This document shows, piece by piece, positions 17,619 to 26,707 of a stretch of DNA of 64,000 nucleotides. This stretch comes from Actinospica sp035493475 (GTDB lineage: Bacteria > Actinomycetota > Actinomycetes > Streptomycetales > Catenulisporaceae). Each line of letters begins with the position of its first letter. Position 1 is the first letter of the stretch. The stretch lies in the NCBI GenBank assembly GCA_035493475.1, contig DATJIF010000061.1:28952-92951 (forward strand). Direction: 5' to 3'. The position numbers and the translations under genes are program-made. The notes under the pieces were generated by a model. The model was not told where the DNA came from. It saw only the letters and a program-made list of their open reading frames with translations, and did no database searches.

Positions 17619-20260
17619 GCACTGGCGCACTCTCGGCCTCGCCGACCACAGCCGCCCGCGCACTGAGCGGAGCGCGCGACCAGGCTCGCGCGGTGCACGC
17701 GGCGCTGACCGGGGCCGGCCCGAGTGAGCACCCGGCCGCGGTGATCGCCGCGCTCGCCGACACCCCGACCACCACCGCCCGGCGCCACCTGCGCCACCTG
17801 GTCCGGATCGGCGCAGCCCATCCCGGTACCGCGCCAGACACCTTCCTGCCCGCCGTGCAGATGGATCCCGGCGAGCCGCTGAACCCGGAGGCGACCGGCC
17901 GAGTCACCGCCTGGTATCTCGGCTGCACGTTCCAGGCTGCCCGCGTGCTCGGCGCAGCGGCCCTGCCCGGCGGGAAGGCGATCGACGCGGACCCATCTCG
18001 CCCGCCGCACGTCCCGGCCGACCGGCCCGCCGCTCTGGACTGGTTCGCGCTCCACCGCGGCCGGCTGACCGAAGTACTGCGCTCCGCGTGCGCGGACGGG
18101 GACGACGCCCGCGGATGGCGGCTGGGCCTGCTGATGCTGAACATCGGCTGTTTCACAGGACCCTGGGACGGCTGGCGCGCCGTGTGCGACCTGGCGATGC
18201 ACGCGGCCGGTCGGGCGCGTCACACCCGGGCGCAGGCGATGGTGCACGAGTACGCGGGAAAGCTGGAGCTGACCGGCGGGGACGTGCAGGCGGCCCGCGC
18301 GCGCCATCTGCTGTCGATGGAGCTGCGCCGCGCCAGCGGCGACGTGCACGCCGCGGTGCGCAGCCTGAACACCCTCGGAGTCAGCTGGCTGCGCGAGGGC
18401 TCCCTTCCCGAGGCGCGGTCGCTGTTCACCGAGGCCCTGGCGATGGCCGAAGTACACGGATACGAGGAGTTCACCGCGTATGCGGTGATGAACCTCGGCG
18501 CCGTCCACGCCCGCGACGGCCACCCCGCGCAAGCCGTCACCGAGCTGCACCGCGCGATCGAGATCCTGCCCGGCCAGGACCGCGAACCCTATATCGCCAA
18601 CGCGCTGTCCGACCTGTGCGCCGCGCACCGCGCTCTGGACGAGGTTCCCAGAGCCCGGCAGATCGGCGAAGCCGCAGCGCGGGCCGCTGCGAACTGCGGC
18701 GTACCGATGTTCCTGCCCGGCCCGCTGGTCGAGCTGGCCGAACTCGACGTCGGCGATCGGCAGTACGTCTCCGCGCTCGCCCGCCTGCACGAGGCCCGCG
18801 CGATCTACACCCAGATCGGCGACCGGCTGCGCGCCGCCCAGACCCGCAACCGCATCGACCAGGTAACCCGACTGATCCCCGACGACCCGGACCGGTCCGC
18901 CGAGGCGGCCGTATCCAACCACCCCGACGCTCCATCGACTCAGGAGGACGCAGTGAATCAGGACCCGCTCTGGCTCGGACCGGCCGAGAATTGGAAGCTC
19001 GGACCGGCCGAGGCCCGCATACACCGAACCGAGATCCCGCTGTGCGAGGAGGCGCGGGTACTGCTGCGGCTGCTGGCCGGCGCCGGGCGCGCGCTGCCGG
19101 TCGCGGTAGCCGCAGCGCTGGTCGACCAGCCCACCGCGGTCGCCCGCCGTCACCTGGACCAGCTCGTGCGCACCGGCGCCGTACTGCGCACCGGCCAGGG
19201 GTACACGGCCGTGGACGGGGCGGAAGTGACCAGGCCGCTCGTGCCCGAACTGCGCGCATGGGCGCGAGTGACCGAGTGGTACCTGTCGTGCGCGTACCGC
19301 GCGGCCGACGTGCTCGGCGCGGCGGCGCTGCCCGACGACGAGACCGTTGCCGAGGACAGCGAGCGTCCCGCGGTGGCACTGCGCGACGCGGTCGAGGCAA
19401 CTGCCTGGTATCAGGCCACGCACCCGGAGCTGTACGCCGTGCTCGACCGGGCGGTGGCCGCCGAAGATCACCCGCGGGTGTGGCGGCTGGCGCTGCTGAT
19501 GGCGAACATCGCCATCGTGGCCGGCCCGCTCGGCGCGTGGGAGCAGGCGCTTGACCTCGGGCTGGCCGCCGCCCGGCGCGACGGGCACTTGGGCGGGCAG
19601 GCGATGCTGCTGGAGTACACCGGCAAGCTCTTGCTGCACGACGGCCGCTTCGATGCGGCCCGCACCGCCCACCAGGCGGCGCTGACCTTGCGCGAGAGCA
19701 CCGGTGACCGGATCGGGCTGGCCCGCTCGACCAACGCCCTGGGCCTGGTCGCGATGCGCGAGGGCAACGCGGACCTCGCCGCGCGGCTGTTCACCCGCTG
19801 CCTCGCCTTGGCCGAGGAGGTCGGCAGCGAGGTGTTCACCGCGTTCGCCCGACTCAACCTCGGCTGCGCCCTGGTCGCCCAGAACCTCCCGCTGGACGGC
19901 CGGGAACAGCTGGAGCAGGCTGCGGCGTACCTGCGCGAGACCGGACGGCGCAACTACCTGGCCAACGCCCTCTACCAGATCGCCGCGACCCACCGGATGT
20001 GCGGGGAACACGACCGCGCGCTGATCGTGGCCACCGAAGCGGTCCACGAGGCCACCGACGCGGGACTGTCGATGTACCTGGCCGGGCCCCTGGGCGAGCT
20101 GGCCGAAAACCACCGCGCGCTCGGCAACGAGCAGGCCGCGCTCGAAGCACTCGCCGAAGCCCGCGCCATCCACGCCGAACTCGGCGATGTGACCCGCGCG
20201 ATGCTCATCGAAGCGCAGATCGAGCAGATCACCCGGCACACCACCACTCCGCTGACCTGA
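17615..20260 (+). CDS. Tandem-fused STAND-arm protein: two winged-helix/TPR modules
   Basis: 881 residues from ATG 17615 (GGGAGG upstream). Module 1 (1-446) and module 2 (447-881) are clear paralogues: each begins with a winged-helix-like HTH (TTTARRHLRHLVRIGA; TAVARRHLDQLVRTGA), then a WYL element (AWYLGCTFQAARVLGAAALP; EWYLSCAYRAADVLGAAALP) and about six TPRs. No NB-ARC ATPase is present. An excellent RBS, AGGAGG (18942-18947), precedes an in-frame GTG (18953) exactly at the module 2 start, so module 2 may also be made separately. It is related to the proteins at 12679 and 20382. Confidence 0.65.
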   Translation: MSTGALSASPTTAARALSGARDQARAVHAALTGAGPSEHPAAVIAALADTPTTTARRHLRHLVRIGAAHPGTAPDTFLPAVQMDPGEPLNPEATGRVTAWYLGCTFQAARVLGAAALPGGKAIDADPSRPPHVPADRPAALDWFALHRGRLTEVLRSACADGDDARGWRLGLLMLNIGCFTGPWDGWRAVCDLAMHAAGRARHTRAQAMVHEYAGKLELTGGDVQAARARHLLSMELRRASGDVHAAVRSLNTLGVSWLREGSLPEARSLFTEALAMAEVHGYEEFTAYAVMNLGAVHARDGHPAQAVTELHRAIEILPGQDREPYIANALSDLCAAHRALDEVPRARQIGEAAARAAANCGVPMFLPGPLVELAELDVGDRQYVSALARLHEARAIYTQIGDRLRAAQTRNRIDQVTRLIPDDPDRSAEAAVSNHPDAPSTQEDAVNQDPLWLGPAENWKLGPAEARIHRTEIPLCEEARVLLRLLAGAGRALPVAVAAALVDQPTAVARRHLDQLVRTGAVLRTGQGYTAVDGAEVTRPLVPELRAWARVTEWYLSCAYRAADVLGAAALPDDETVAEDSERPAVALRDAVEATAWYQATHPELYAVLDRAVAAEDHPRVWRLALLMANIAIVAGPLGAWEQALDLGLAAARRDGHLGGQAMLLEYTGKLLLHDGRFDAARTAHQAALTLRESTGDRIGLARSTNALGLVAMREGNADLAARLFTRCLALAEEVGSEVFTAFARLNLGCALVAQNLPLDGREQLEQAAAYLRETGRRNYLANALYQIAATHRMCGEHDRALIVATEAVHEATDAGLSMYLAGPLGELAENHRALGNEQAALEALAEARAIHAELGDVTRAMLIEAQIEQITRHTTTPLT
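18942..18955 (+). promoter_or_regulatory. Internal Shine-Dalgarno and GTG start inside the fused TPR gene
   Basis: AGGAGG at 18942-18947, a 5-nt spacer and an in-frame GTG at 18953 that begins VNQDPLWLG. It marks the border between two homologous modules. It suggests either a recent fusion of two genes or programmed internal initiation. Confidence 0.5.
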
Positions 20261-20308
20261 CCAGCACCACCCCCAACTGCACGCCGCCAGGTCAGTGCCC
20301 GAGATCCG

Positions 20309-20336
20309 CGGGAGTATCCGACCACGGATACTCCCG
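20309..20336 (+). terminator. 12-bp hairpin between the TPR genes
   Basis: CGGGAGTATCCG (20309-20320) pairs perfectly with CGGATACTCCCG (20325-20336) around the loop ACCA. There is no U tract. It sits 49 bases after the stop at 20260 and 46 before the next ATG, so it may attenuate or stabilise the transcript instead of ending it. Confidence 0.5.
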
Positions 20337-20381
20337 TACCCCGAACCTGTATCCGCCCCTTGAAATGGAGAAGCGAGACCC

Positions 20382-22364
20382 ATGAAGAGCTTTCCCGGAG
20401 AGGCCGCCGCCTGGACCCCCAAGGACCAACGCGCCGCCGGCCTCGGTGAGGACCGCTGGCACGTCTACTACACGCTGCACGGGCGCACCCGGCGTCTGTC
20501 GGCGCTGGTCGAGGAGACCCGCCGCGTCGCCCTGGACGCGCTCGGCCCGGACCGCAAGGACTTGATCAGCCCGGTCGCCCCAGGCTTCCTGCACGCCACG
20601 GTCCAGCAGATCTCGCTGCCCGCGCACGAGATCACCCCCGCGCAGCTCCAGGCGTTCACCGCGGACCTGGGCGGTGCGCTGGCCGGCATCGAGCCGTTCA
20701 CCCTCCAGATGCGCGGGCCGGTGGCCGCCACTGGCAGTTTGGAGGGCGACATCTACGACCCGCACCCGCACCAGCCCTGGCAGCAGGTCTCCGACCTGGT
20801 CGGCCGCCTGATCCGCGAGCACTTCGGGTCCCGGGCCTGCACCTACGAACCGCCGCCGCCGCACATGAGCATCGCCTACGGCGCTCCCGGGGCCGACGGG
20901 CCGGACGCGCTGCTGTTCGACTCCGGCATCATCCAGAGCAGGCTGCGCCGCCTGGTGCGCGAGCACCCGGTTACCTTCCGCGTCGGCGAACTCGCACTGC
21001 TGTGCGTGCACCAGGACCCCGACCAATCGACCTACACGTGGAGTCAGGACACCGCTGTGTACCTCGGCCTGGGCACCGGTGTGTACGGGTTCGGAGATGG
21101 GCCGGTCGGGTCGTGGCTCGGACAGGACCCGCAGCGGGCCGCGGACGCCGAGGCCGCCGGAGCGCTCGACGGGCTCGAAGCCGACGAGCAGTGCGCAGGC
21201 GCGGCGCTGGGGGCAGGTGCGGGTGAGGCGCGCATACGCCTGGCCGGATTGGTCGATGCCGGAGTGCTCGGCTACCGCGCCGGACGCTACCGTCTGCTGG
21301 ACGCGGCCGACCCCGAGCCCTGCGACGGCCTGGACCACGCCCGCGATCGGCTGCTGGACTGGTACCTGGCCGCCGCCGGGCGCGCGCTGGAGTGGACCGG
21401 CAACGACTCGCTCAGCCGGTACGCCCCCGCCGGACCGGCTGCGGGCACGGTGATCGATTCGTTCGAGGCAGGCCGGGCCTGGTTCGAGGCGGAGCGGGAG
21501 AACCTGCGCAAGGTCGTGCCCGGCGCGTACGCGCACGGCCGGGACGAGCAGTGCTGGCGCCTGGCCGCGCTCTGGTGCGGATACCTGGCCACTAACAGCC
21601 ACTTCACGTACTGGGCCGAGGCGGTCGAGACCGGGCTGCGCGCCGCCCGCCGCGCCCGAGATGACCGGGGCACGGCGATGATGCTGGAGTTCCGCGGCAA
21701 GCTGCTGACCCAGAGCGGCCACTACGAGCACGGCGAGGTCGTCGCCCGTGAGGCCCTGGAGCTGCGCGAGCGGGCCGGGGACGCCGACGGGATGCTGCGC
21801 TCGACCAACGCCCTGGGTCTGACCCTACGGCGCGCCGGACAGCTGGAGGCGGCCGAAGAGTCCTTCCGCGAGGCGCTGAACAGCGCCGACGAGCAGGGCC
21901 CGGTCGGCTTGCGCATCGCCACGCGCATCAACCTCGGCAACACCCTGATCGCCATGAACCGGGTTAAGGAAGCCGAGGCGGTGCTGCGCGCGGCCGTCGC
22001 CCTGGCCGAGCCCGGATGCTACGTGGGATACCTGGCCGACGCCCTACAGAACCTCGCCTTGGCGCTGCGCGCGGTCTCGCGGCTGCAAGAGGCGGTCACC
22101 GCCGGGCATCAGGCCGTGGACGCCGCCCGTCGCACCGGCTCGCAGCCGCACCTGACCGTAACCCTAATCGCACTGGCCGAAACCCTCTCCGCCACCGGCG
22201 AGCACAATCAGGCCCTGGACACCGCCCGTCAGGCGTGCGTCGCGGCCCGCCGCCCGGGAGACCCTGCCCGCGTACGCGCCGTCATGCGCCGGGCCGCCGC
22301 CCTCGCCGAAAACGCCGGAAACCACCACCTCGCCGCCGCCTTGAACGACCAGGCCAGCGACTGA
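20382..22364 (+). CDS. 2H phosphoesterase fused to a STAND-arm TPR region
   Basis: 660 residues. The N-terminal 225 residues form a 2H phosphoesterase (2'-5' RNA ligase/LigT-like): both catalytic motifs are present, H71-A-T73 in FLHATVQQI and H161-M-S163 in PHMSIAYG. Enzymes of this superfamily cleave 2',3'-cyclic or 2'-5' phosphodiester bonds. A reduced winged-helix (about 285-310, GLVDAGVLGYRAGRYRLLD) and TPR repeats to the end match the modules of the 17615 gene (ALELRERAGD, RSTNALGL). The ATP-binding module is absent. The fusion suggests that a cyclic or 2'-5'-linked nucleotide or RNA end is processed under control of the TPR arm. RBS GGAGAAGCGAG. Confidence 0.7.
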   Translation: MKSFPGEAAAWTPKDQRAAGLGEDRWHVYYTLHGRTRRLSALVEETRRVALDALGPDRKDLISPVAPGFLHATVQQISLPAHEITPAQLQAFTADLGGALAGIEPFTLQMRGPVAATGSLEGDIYDPHPHQPWQQVSDLVGRLIREHFGSRACTYEPPPPHMSIAYGAPGADGPDALLFDSGIIQSRLRRLVREHPVTFRVGELALLCVHQDPDQSTYTWSQDTAVYLGLGTGVYGFGDGPVGSWLGQDPQRAADAEAAGALDGLEADEQCAGAALGAGAGEARIRLAGLVDAGVLGYRAGRYRLLDAADPEPCDGLDHARDRLLDWYLAAAGRALEWTGNDSLSRYAPAGPAAGTVIDSFEAGRAWFEAERENLRKVVPGAYAHGRDEQCWRLAALWCGYLATNSHFTYWAEAVETGLRAARRARDDRGTAMMLEFRGKLLTQSGHYEHGEVVAREALELRERAGDADGMLRSTNALGLTLRRAGQLEAAEESFREALNSADEQGPVGLRIATRINLGNTLIAMNRVKEAEAVLRAAVALAEPGCYVGYLADALQNLALALRAVSRLQEAVTAGHQAVDAARRTGSQPHLTVTLIALAETLSATGEHNQALDTARQACVAARRPGDPARVRAVMRRAAALAENAGNHHLAAALNDQASD

Positions 22365-22456
22365 AGCACCCGCCGACCCCGGACGCCCGCGCACCACCGC
22401 GCGCCGGGGCCGCGCACGCTAACCCCCTAACCAGATTGAGAACGAGGGAGATTCCA

Positions 22457-23659
22457 GTGGGCACTGAGGACCCCGGGCCGGACGGCTCGGGCTTGACCGT
22501 GCTGGTCAACGCCGGACCGTGGCTGCCGGTACCGTGCAGCTCCGGTGGTGTGGAGGCGGTGCTCGCCGGGCTGATCCCGGCGCTGCGCGAGCGCGGGGTG
22601 AAGGTCGTACTCGCCTCGCTCGCCGCCTCGACCGTCGAGGCCGACGAACTGATCCACGTGTTCGACGACAGACAGCACCACCGCATGGGCATGGCCTACA
22701 CCCGCACCCACACCATCGCCCACGCACACATGGACCTGGTGCTCGAACGCGCCGCGGCCGGGGACATCGACCTGGTCCACGACCACTTGGAGATCGTCGG
22801 TGCGGCGATGCTCGGGGCCGCCGGACGTACCGTGCCGCCCGCGCTGCACACCTTGCACTGGAACCATCAGAAGGACACTGACGGGTACTCCCGCTGGTAC
22901 GAGCGGTTCGACGGGCGCGGCAGGGTCCTCTTTTCGACCCGTTCCGAGCAGCAGCGCGCAGCCCTTCCCGACCACCTGGCCCGGCAGGTGCTCGCCACCG
23001 TCCCGAACGGGGTATCGGTGCCGCCGTACCCTGACGCGCCGGTGCGCAACGGCCCGCTGCTGTGCCTCGGCGACCTGTCCCACGCCCGGTATCAGCAGTT
23101 CTTCGCCCCGGCGTGCGCGGAACTTGGGATCGAGCTGGAGATGGCCGGTCCCCTGTGCGGTGCGACCAGCGCGCAGGAGTCGGCCGCGATGAAGGCGAGC
23201 GGAGTGCTCGACAACCACCCGGCCTACCGCTGGTACCTCGACCACGTCGCCCCGCACGAAGGCGAGCACGTCCGGTGGATCGGGGTGGTCGGCGGCCAGG
23301 AGAAATGGGCCCGGATCCGGCGCGCGCCGGCCTTGCTGTCCGGCCTCGGGCACGGGATGGCGGTGACCGAGGCCCTGATGCTGGGGGTTCCGGTCATCGC
23401 CCCGCGCCCGGCACCCGGCGCCATGACCCAGGTCGAGCACGGGGTCAATGGCTGGTTCTTCGACCCCGGCGACGTGGGCAGTTTCGCCGGGGCCGTCGCC
23501 CAGGCGCACGAGATCGACCCGGCCGAGTGCCGGGCGAGCGCTGCGGATCGGACCGTGGACGCGATGGCCCAGGGGTACATCCGCGCCTATCGCCGCCTGC
23601 TGGAGCGTGCCGGGCAGCACGCCCCTGCTGTCTATCAGCCCTCGTGTGATCACGGCTAG
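22457..23659 (+). CDS. GT4/GT-B family glycosyltransferase
   Basis: 400 residues from GTG 22457 (GAGGGAG upstream). GT-B layout: N-terminal Rossmann half with LVNAGPWLPVPCSSGGVEAV and LVHDHLEIVGA, C-terminal donor half with LCLGDLSHARY and the TEALMLGVPVIAP motif that contacts the nucleotide sugar. It would transfer a sugar from an NDP donor to an unknown acceptor. Closest relative in the window is the gene at 32534. Its last about 45 codons (from AECRASAADR) plus the following sequence recur at 38976, beyond the 15-kb island, so the island lies directly after this gene. Confidence 0.75.
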   Translation: MGTEDPGPDGSGLTVLVNAGPWLPVPCSSGGVEAVLAGLIPALRERGVKVVLASLAASTVEADELIHVFDDRQHHRMGMAYTRTHTIAHAHMDLVLERAAAGDIDLVHDHLEIVGAAMLGAAGRTVPPALHTLHWNHQKDTDGYSRWYERFDGRGRVLFSTRSEQQRAALPDHLARQVLATVPNGVSVPPYPDAPVRNGPLLCLGDLSHARYQQFFAPACAELGIELEMAGPLCGATSAQESAAMKASGVLDNHPAYRWYLDHVAPHEGEHVRWIGVVGGQEKWARIRRAPALLSGLGHGMAVTEALMLGVPVIAPRPAPGAMTQVEHGVNGWFFDPGDVGSFAGAVAQAHEIDPAECRASAADRTVDAMAQGYIRAYRRLLERAGQHAPAVYQPSCDHG

Positions 23660-23690
23660 CCGGGCTGTGGTAGCGGTCACGGTGTCCGCC
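23522..23690 (+). repeat. Left copy of the 170-bp island-flanking direct repeat
   Basis: Matches 38976-39145 over its whole length at roughly 80 percent by eye, including two 29-base identical blocks (starting GCCGAGTGCCGGGCGAGCG and CATCCGCGCCTATCGCCGC) and TATCAGCCCTCGTGTGATCA. It spans the 3' end of the 22457 gene and about 30 bases beyond. Differences inside the coding part are mostly synonymous. Confidence 0.85.
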
Positions 23691-23920
23691 CATCACGTGT
23701 ACTACCCGATTCGAGGGCGCACCCCGCGCCTAACGGCGTTCATCGGGCAAATCTGAGCATTAATATTCCCAAGCGAGCTTACGGCGCAACGGAAGCAATC
23801 GACTATGCGTCATGGCTCGACTACTGATACAAAAGAGCGACCGACATGCGGAATCAGTTGGCTGCGGCACACGACGCACAGCAGCCTGACACCGAGACGG
23901 CGCGGAAAAGGAGCAACAGC

Positions 23921-24922
23921 GTGAAGGTTTTCGTTACTGGCGTGGCAGGATTTCTTGGCAGCTACGTGGCCGAGAAGTTCCGTGACCTGGGCTGGGAAGT
24001 GTCTGGAATCGACAACCTCGACGGCGGTTACCTGTCCAACATCCCCGAGGGGGTCGAGTTCACGAAGGCTGATTGCCTCGATCGAGACACGTACGCCAAG
24101 CACCTTGCCGGTGCTGATCTCGTATACCACTGCGCCTGTACGGCCTACGACGGTCTGAGCGTCTTCATGCCAGCATATGTGTACAAGAATACCGTTCAGG
24201 CGACCGTTGAGGTTGCGACCGCCTCGGCGGCCGCGGAGGTGCCACGCTTCGTGCACTGCTCGTCGATGGCTCGCTATGGAGCGATCGAAGCACCGTTTCG
24301 CGAGGACATGACGCCAGCCCCCGTGACCCCGTACGGGCTCGCCAAGTATGCGTCTGAGATGTTCGTGAAGAACATATTCGAGACGCACGGAGGCGAATAC
24401 GCCGTCGCTATTCCTCACAACATAATCGGACCCCGTCAGCGCTTCGACGATCCGTACAGGAACGTCGCGTCAATTATGATCAATCGAATGCTCCGCGGCC
24501 TACAGCCGGTCATCTACGGCGACGGGATGCAGCAGCGCTGCTTCAGTTTCATCACAGACGTATTGTTTTGCCTGGAGCGCATGGGAACCTCAGACGTCGC
24601 CGTACGCGAAACTATCAACATCGGGCCGGACGAGGAAACAGTCACTCTACTGGGGCTGGCCGAAGTCATCGCGGGCATCATGAACTTCGAGCTCGACCCG
24701 ATCTTCGTCCCGAAGCGCACAAGCGAGGTGAAGGTTGCGACATGCAGCTCCGACAAAGCGCGCCGGCTGCTTGGCTACCAGACCACGACGAACCTCCGCG
24801 ACGGGCTCCAGGCCATCGTTGACTGGATTGACCGGCAAGGCCCATCGGAGTTCAACTACCACCTAGAAATCGAGCTCAAGAAGCCCTATACGCCTGCGAC
24901 ATGGATCGACAAGCTTCTGTGA
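23921..24922 (+). CDS. NAD-dependent epimerase/dehydratase (extended SDR), sugar-nucleotide type
   Basis: 333 residues. GTG 23921 is chosen for its AAGGAG 7 bases upstream; ATG 23846 lacks an RBS. The Rossmann motif is GVAGFLG at 7-13, then the acidic IDNLDGGY after the second strand. Catalytic residues: Ser in HCSSMARYG and the Y-x3-K in YGLAKY. NIIGPRQRF and the later INIGPDEETVT are typical of UDP- or dTDP-sugar 4-epimerases and dehydratases. It probably supplies a donor for the island glycosyltransferases. The next gene overlaps it by 22 bases. Confidence 0.8.
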   Translation: MKVFVTGVAGFLGSYVAEKFRDLGWEVSGIDNLDGGYLSNIPEGVEFTKADCLDRDTYAKHLAGADLVYHCACTAYDGLSVFMPAYVYKNTVQATVEVATASAAAEVPRFVHCSSMARYGAIEAPFREDMTPAPVTPYGLAKYASEMFVKNIFETHGGEYAVAIPHNIIGPRQRFDDPYRNVASIMINRMLRGLQPVIYGDGMQQRCFSFITDVLFCLERMGTSDVAVRETINIGPDEETVTLLGLAEVIAGIMNFELDPIFVPKRTSEVKVATCSSDKARRLLGYQTTTNLRDGLQAIVDWIDRQGPSEFNYHLEIELKKPYTPATWIDKLL

Positions 24923-25695
24923 GTCTGACAGCCGGCCAACTCGGCGCCTTCCGGCAATCGCTTCAGCAAACGAACCGCTCCGGCATCGAGATTTACATCT
25001 CTGACGGGTCCGTGGAATTGGCCACAACTCCGCCATGCGACGTCGTCGTGGTGATCGATGTCATCCGCGCGTTCACTACTGCATGTGTCCTCTTCTCGCG
25101 CGGAGCCGCAGAAATCGTGTGCGTTACCGGCCAGGCCGAAGCCATGGAGATCGATCGTCATGCCATCACCGTGGGCGAACTGGAGGTCGGTTCACCAGGC
25201 CCAGAGGTCATTCCGAACTCGCCCGTGGAGGTTGCGAAGCTAGATCTCGAAGCACGGCGGATCGTCATGTTCACGCTGAACGGCACCCGCGCCCTTCACC
25301 GTGTCTCCTCCTGCCGCGTTGTCATGGCCGCGGCAGCAACCAACGCCGGCGCCACAGCGGAGTGGATCCTCGCTCACGCGCCAGAGGGCCGAATCACCCT
25401 GCTTGCGAGCGATACGGACAGCCCCGAGGACTACGCCTGCGCGCGCTATCTCACCGCGCTTCTGCAAGGGGCGCCGGCTGATAGGACCGTAGTCGCCGCC
25501 GAAATCATCGCGGCCCAACGTTCCCACTGGGAGCGCTGGGGAAGGATAGTTTCACCCGAGATGTGGGCCGCCGTTGCAGCAGACATCGACATCTGCGCCC
25601 GAGTTGACTCCTATCCTCTCGCGATGGTCGCCGACGTCTCCGGCCCCCATCCTATCCTTCGCACGGCTTCTACCACGGTCCGCGAGGCACGCTGA
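24901..25695 (+). CDS. ComB-like (2-phosphosulfolactate phosphatase family) protein
   Basis: 264 residues. The family signature is the strand and loop VVVIDVIRAFTTACVLFSRGA, followed by GELEVGSPGPEVIPNSPVEV and FTLNGTRAL with the conserved NGT. ComB is a Mg-dependent acid phosphatase known from coenzyme M synthesis, but actinomycete relatives appear in unrelated loci, so a phosphatase acting on a sugar- or lactate-type phosphate is the safest guess. It overlaps the SDR gene and its stop overlaps the next start (TGATG), so it is part of one operon with both. Confidence 0.7.
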   Translation: MDRQASVSLTAGQLGAFRQSLQQTNRSGIEIYISDGSVELATTPPCDVVVVIDVIRAFTTACVLFSRGAAEIVCVTGQAEAMEIDRHAITVGELEVGSPGPEVIPNSPVEVAKLDLEARRIVMFTLNGTRALHRVSSCRVVMAAAATNAGATAEWILAHAPEGRITLLASDTDSPEDYACARYLTALLQGAPADRTVVAAEIIAAQRSHWERWGRIVSPEMWAAVAADIDICARVDSYPLAMVADVSGPHPILRTASTTVREAR

Positions 25696-26699
25696 TGAGC
25701 AGCTTGCCTTCAGTCGCCGTCATAGTGGTCGGAATCAATAGCATGCGCTGGCTCGGCCCGGCGTTAGACTCGCTACAACGCAGCAGCGGGCAAGAGGAAA
25801 TATTCACCCTTAGCTTGTTCTACGTCGACAACAACTCATCGGATGGCAGCGTCCCTTTCGTCCGTGAACGTTACCCCACAGTCCACGTCGTGCAGAACCG
25901 GGCAAACCGCGGATTCTCCGCGGCGAATAACCAAGCGATGCGCATCGCCCTGGACAGCGGTACGGACTATGTCTTCCTGGTGAACCCCGACACCTACAGT
26001 CCGGCCGGACTGATACGACATCTGACGACCTTCATGCAGGAGAGGCGCAGCTACGGCATAGTAGGTCCGCTCCAATGGCAGTACACGCTTGGCGAGCCAC
26101 TTGAGCCGGTCCACAACGAGTGGACACGCGGCGCTATCGCCGCCGGCGAGCGTCACGTGCTAGCCGTCAATCGTGGTTGCCTGGCCCCGCCACCAGACCC
26201 AGGAACTCCGCGCGCGCCCCAGACTCTTGAGCACGGGTATGTCCAAGGAGCAGCACTCTTCGCCCGAGCAGAGATGCTGCGCCAGATCGGATTGCTCGAC
26301 GAGGTCTACCACTCGTTCTACGAGGAGACTGAACTGTGCCGGAGGGCAAGGCTCGCTGGCTGGCGAGTGGCACTCGTGACCGACTGCGGGATACACCACC
26401 GAGGCGGCAACGGCACGACTTCCTCGTATCGACGGCTTCTGATGATGCGCAACAAGTACTTCTTCCTGCTAACTGATACCGATCTCACGGTGGCGGATAT
26501 GATCGCCATCATCAGAGGCTGGCTGGGCCGCGACCTATCCGGCAATGGTGTCGGCGGGGCGTCGACGCTTGGGCAGGCTTGGCTGGATGCCGCGCGCAGC
26601 TGCGCCTGGCTGGTATCCCGGCTGCCAACGGTTATTCATCGCAGGCGCTCGCTGTCGTCCCTCAGAAGCGCTGACCGAGATCTCAACTGTAGGGTGTGA
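25695..26699 (+). CDS. GT2 family glycosyltransferase (rhamnosyltransferase-like)
   Basis: 334 residues. GT-A fold features: VAVIVVGINSMRWL start, FYVDNNSSDGS acidic loop, NRGFSAANNQAM, LVNPDTY (the metal/nucleotide-binding D-x-D region) and the C-terminal acceptor-side FYEETELCRRARLAGW motif (ED/EE..L..R). This set is typical of rhamnosyl- and related transferases of cell-surface glycan clusters. It would act at the cytoplasmic membrane face. It is coupled to the upstream ComB-like gene and converges on the minus-strand GT8 gene 8 bases after its stop. Confidence 0.8.
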   Translation: MSSLPSVAVIVVGINSMRWLGPALDSLQRSSGQEEIFTLSLFYVDNNSSDGSVPFVRERYPTVHVVQNRANRGFSAANNQAMRIALDSGTDYVFLVNPDTYSPAGLIRHLTTFMQERRSYGIVGPLQWQYTLGEPLEPVHNEWTRGAIAAGERHVLAVNRGCLAPPPDPGTPRAPQTLEHGYVQGAALFARAEMLRQIGLLDEVYHSFYEETELCRRARLAGWRVALVTDCGIHHRGGNGTTSSYRRLLMMRNKYFFLLTDTDLTVADMIAIIRGWLGRDLSGNGVGGASTLGQAWLDAARSCAWLVSRLPTVIHRRRSLSSLRSADRDLNCRV

Positions 26700-26707
26700 G
26701 CTTCGTG

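Noticed and set aside
17453..20422. Long minus-strand open frame opposite the fused TPR gene
   Set aside because: Antisense artefact of G+C-rich third positions; no domain and no RBS, while the plus strand shows clear repeated TPR modules.
23660..23920. Possible integrase attachment site or tRNA end at the left island junction
   Set aside because: No tRNA-like cloverleaf or short perfect core was found; the shared sequence is a 170-bp diverged gene end.
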